NCBI GenBank assembly: GCA_015233755.1
Contig: JADFXA010000028.1
Coordinates: 1 to 14,631 of the forward strand
Source: Desulfamplus sp.
GTDB taxonomy: Bacteria > Desulfobacterota > Desulfobacteria > Desulfobacterales > Desulfobacteraceae
Length of the DNA stretch: 14,631 nucleotides
Reading direction: 5' to 3'
The translations under genes and the position numbers were made by a program. Shown here piece after piece: positions 13,352 to 14,631 of this stretch. The stretch's first letter is position 1. Each line of letters opens with the position of its first letter. The notes under the pieces were generated by a model. That model was not told the origin of the DNA. It saw nothing but the letters and a program-made list of their open reading frames with translations, and did not search any database.

Positions 13352-14116
13352 TCAAAGGGTTTTCCATTTTTCGAGTAGTTTTTTTCTTGCCAACAACGCA
13401 TAATCTCTGTCAGGGGCAAAAATTTCCAGAGTAATAGTGCCATCATAACAGCTTTTTAGTGTCTTGATAAGATGTTCCCACCTGATCATGCCGACACCCA
13501 TCGGCAAATGAAGGTCTGTATGTCCATTATTGTCATGCAGATGGACATGCGACAATCGCTCTTTAAACTCAAGAATACATGCTGACGGGTCTTTGCCGTG
13601 AAGGTTTAGATGTCCAATATCAGCGTGAAAGTCAACTTCAGGGTTCAACTCAAGAATTTTTCGAATATTTCTTATGTTATCCCGCGGAGAGTCTGTAGAT
13701 TCGTAAATGATTTTGACTCCAAAATCTTTGGCAAATTCTGAAAGGCTATGAAGGGATTCTGTCTGATACCCTATGACCTCGTCATCCGTAAACAGTCCAA
13801 ATGCCCAGTGAGCATGCACTGTGAGCTTGTAACATCGAATTTGGCTGCAAAGCACCACATAACGTTTCAAGATTTCAACCGCATTTTCTCTGAGGGGTTT
13901 AGACGGCGAGCCAATCGGAAGATACCAAGCAGTATGACCGACCGCATCAAGCCCATATTCATCCAATGCATTTCTAACACTTGCTGGATCAATCTGATGT
14001 GATTCAGCTTTATCTGCTTCAAAAAACAGGTCGGCAAAGTCAAATCCGTTTTTGCCAATCCAATGAATCTCATCAAGTATATTGTTTCGTGGGTACGTTG
14101 GGAATCCAATTTTCAT
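13352..14116 (-). CDS. Sugar phosphate isomerase/epimerase-like TIM barrel
   Basis: This belongs to the xylose isomerase-like / AP endonuclease 2 superfamily of metal-dependent TIM barrels. Members isomerise or epimerise sugars and related compounds; the substrate here is not identifiable. Seen: 254 residues beginning MKIGFPTYPRN, with candidate metal ligands Glu in YESTDSPRDN, Asp and His in HADIGHLNLHG, His in HVHLHDNNGHTDLHLP, and a final Glu in TLEIF. A His pair in VHAHWAFG is also typical. The length is normal and there are no Asn-rich insertions. Its G+C looks higher (about 40% in sampled lines) than most of the window. It starts at ATG 14116 with a weak ribosome binding site and has no close operon partner. 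Confidence 0.85.
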   Translation of the reverse strand: MKIGFPTYPRNNILDEIHWIGKNGFDFADLFFEADKAESHQIDPASVRNALDEYGLDAVGHTAWYLPIGSPSKPLRENAVEILKRYVVLCSQIRCYKLTVHAHWAFGLFTDDEVIGYQTESLHSLSEFAKDFGVKIIYESTDSPRDNIRNIRKILELNPEVDFHADIGHLNLHGKDPSACILEFKERLSHVHLHDNNGHTDLHLPMGVGMIRWEHLIKTLKSCYDGTITLEIFAPDRDYALLARKKLLEKWKTL

Positions 14117-14167
14117 AGCACACTTTGACCTTATTAGAATTTTGACCTTAAGCCAACGTTTAAAATC

Positions 14168-14227
14168 AGCGGCGGGGATGGCGGCTTGTAAGAGATATTA
14201 TTTGAAATATGCCCTCCCCTCCCCGCT
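14168..14227 (-). terminator. GC-rich imperfect hairpin after the methyltransferase gene
   Basis: AGCGG-CGGGG (14168-14177) pairs with CCTCCCCGCT (14218-14227), allowing one bulge and one G-T pair. A smaller ATATT/AATAT stem lies inside (14195-14210). On the minus strand the hairpin follows the methyltransferase stop and is trailed by only four T, so termination is plausible but weak. On the minus strand the arm also holds three adjacent G-runs. Confidence 0.35.
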
Positions 14228-14242
14228 AATACGCTATATTTT

Positions 14243-14631
14243 TTAACTTTTTTGTAGAATTGCAGTCTTGTTAAGAAATAACTTTGGACACTGGGACAGC
14301 TTCAATCCAGCGGCTTGAGCCTTAATAAGAGAAAGCTCAAAAGCTGATTTAGAAACATGAAATGGTGGTTCTACAATAAGGGCTTGAGCAGTTGGCTTCA
14401 TGATGCTTGCTATTTCGCTGAAGAAGCTATCTTTATCTGGAAGCTCGTGAACCATATAAAACAAAAGAACAAAATCTACTTTATCAGAGATACCTATACT
14501 GTTTTTGGTACACTTATGTAATACAATACGTTCTTCTATTTCCGTCCCCTTGATCTTGCCACGTATCCTATCGAGCATTCCTTGCTGTAGATCAACCGCA
14601 ATGACTCTACCAGTACTTCCAACAAGTTGCG
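14243..14631 (-). CDS. Class I SAM-dependent methyltransferase (partial, 5' end missing)
   Basis: This is the C-terminal part of a methyltransferase gene cut by the right edge of the window. The frame stays open to base 14631. An ATG at 14578 is internal, because the codons before it encode LVGSTGRVIAVDLQQGML, the stretch that follows SAM-binding motif I in this fold. Seen further on: VDFVLLFYMVHELPDKDSFF (motif II region), IMKPTAQALIVEPPFHVS, and a C-terminal end with FLNKTAILQKS. It resembles UbiE/Methyltransf_11-type enzymes. The substrate cannot be assigned, and the missing N-terminus would hold the glycine-rich motif. Confidence 0.85.
   Translation of the reverse strand, partial: QLVGSTGRVIAVDLQQGMLDRIRGKIKGTEIEERIVLHKCTKNSIGISDKVDFVLLFYMVHELPDKDSFFSEIASIMKPTAQALIVEPPFHVSKSAFELSLIKAQAAGLKLSQCPKLFLNKTAILQKS

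Noticed and set aside
14211..14227. G-quadruplex on the minus strand
   Set aside because: Only three adjacent G-runs are present, one short of an intramolecular quadruplex; pairing with the opposite arm as a hairpin is the simpler reading.
14243..14578. A complete 111-residue protein starting at ATG 14578
   Set aside because: The frame is open upstream to the window edge and encodes conserved methyltransferase sequence, so this ATG is internal.
1..14631. CRISPR array, transposon, prophage or defence island
   Set aside because: No regularly spaced repeats, transposase, integrase, phage or toxin-like genes were found; the gene set is housekeeping.

Overview
The window is a 14.6 kb, AT-rich (roughly one third G+C) stretch of bacterial chromosome. 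It holds housekeeping genes of DNA replication, repair and topology plus some accessory metabolism. Three things suggest a sulfate-reducer-like deltaproteobacterium (Desulfobacterota): the xseA-xseB-ispA order, the tRNA-Ser/dnaX/ebfC/recR cluster, and a small HEAT-repeat protein resembling the DVU0298 family. This placement comes from recognising families, not from any search. The TOPRIM/GHKL topoisomerase subunit closely resembles E. coli ParE.

Layout, left to right. (1) 1-2852, leftward: xseA, xseB and ispA, with a candidate promoter at the far left firing out of the window. (2) 3080-6400, rightward: a Bax inhibitor-1 family membrane protein with a promoter and a clear intrinsic terminator, then parE behind an AT-rich repeated leader. 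(3) 6413-9719, leftward: a tRNA-Ser(GGA) gene with its own promoter, then dnaX, ebfC, recR and a YkgJ-like cysteine-cluster gene that overlaps recR. (4) 9771-12712, leftward: recX, an iron-containing alcohol dehydrogenase, a short DUF721/DciA-like gene and a TrmN6-like methyltransferase, all closely spaced. (5) 12750-14631, leftward: a near-perfect 61-nt palindrome at the end of a HEAT-repeat gene, a sugar-phosphate isomerase/epimerase-like TIM barrel, and a methyltransferase gene cut by the window edge.

The genes are individually ordinary, but several patterns are not. Many conserved enzymes (IspA, XseA, ParE, RecR, TrmN6-like, Fe-ADH) carry Asn/Lys/Ser/Asp-rich insertions at presumed surface loops, lengthening them by about 10 to 120 residues. 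A GC-rich 10-mer, GCCCTACCCT, occurs four times exactly and once with one mismatch, always inside genes, and twice inside those insertions. dnaX has an in-frame A AAA AAA heptamer followed in the -1 frame by one codon and a UGA stop. It sits at the end of the clamp-loader core, so a short gamma-like product in addition to tau is predicted. I see no CRISPR array, transposase, phage gene or defence system. The 'system' candidates here are the recoding site, the iterated 10-mer with its insertions, and the palindrome.
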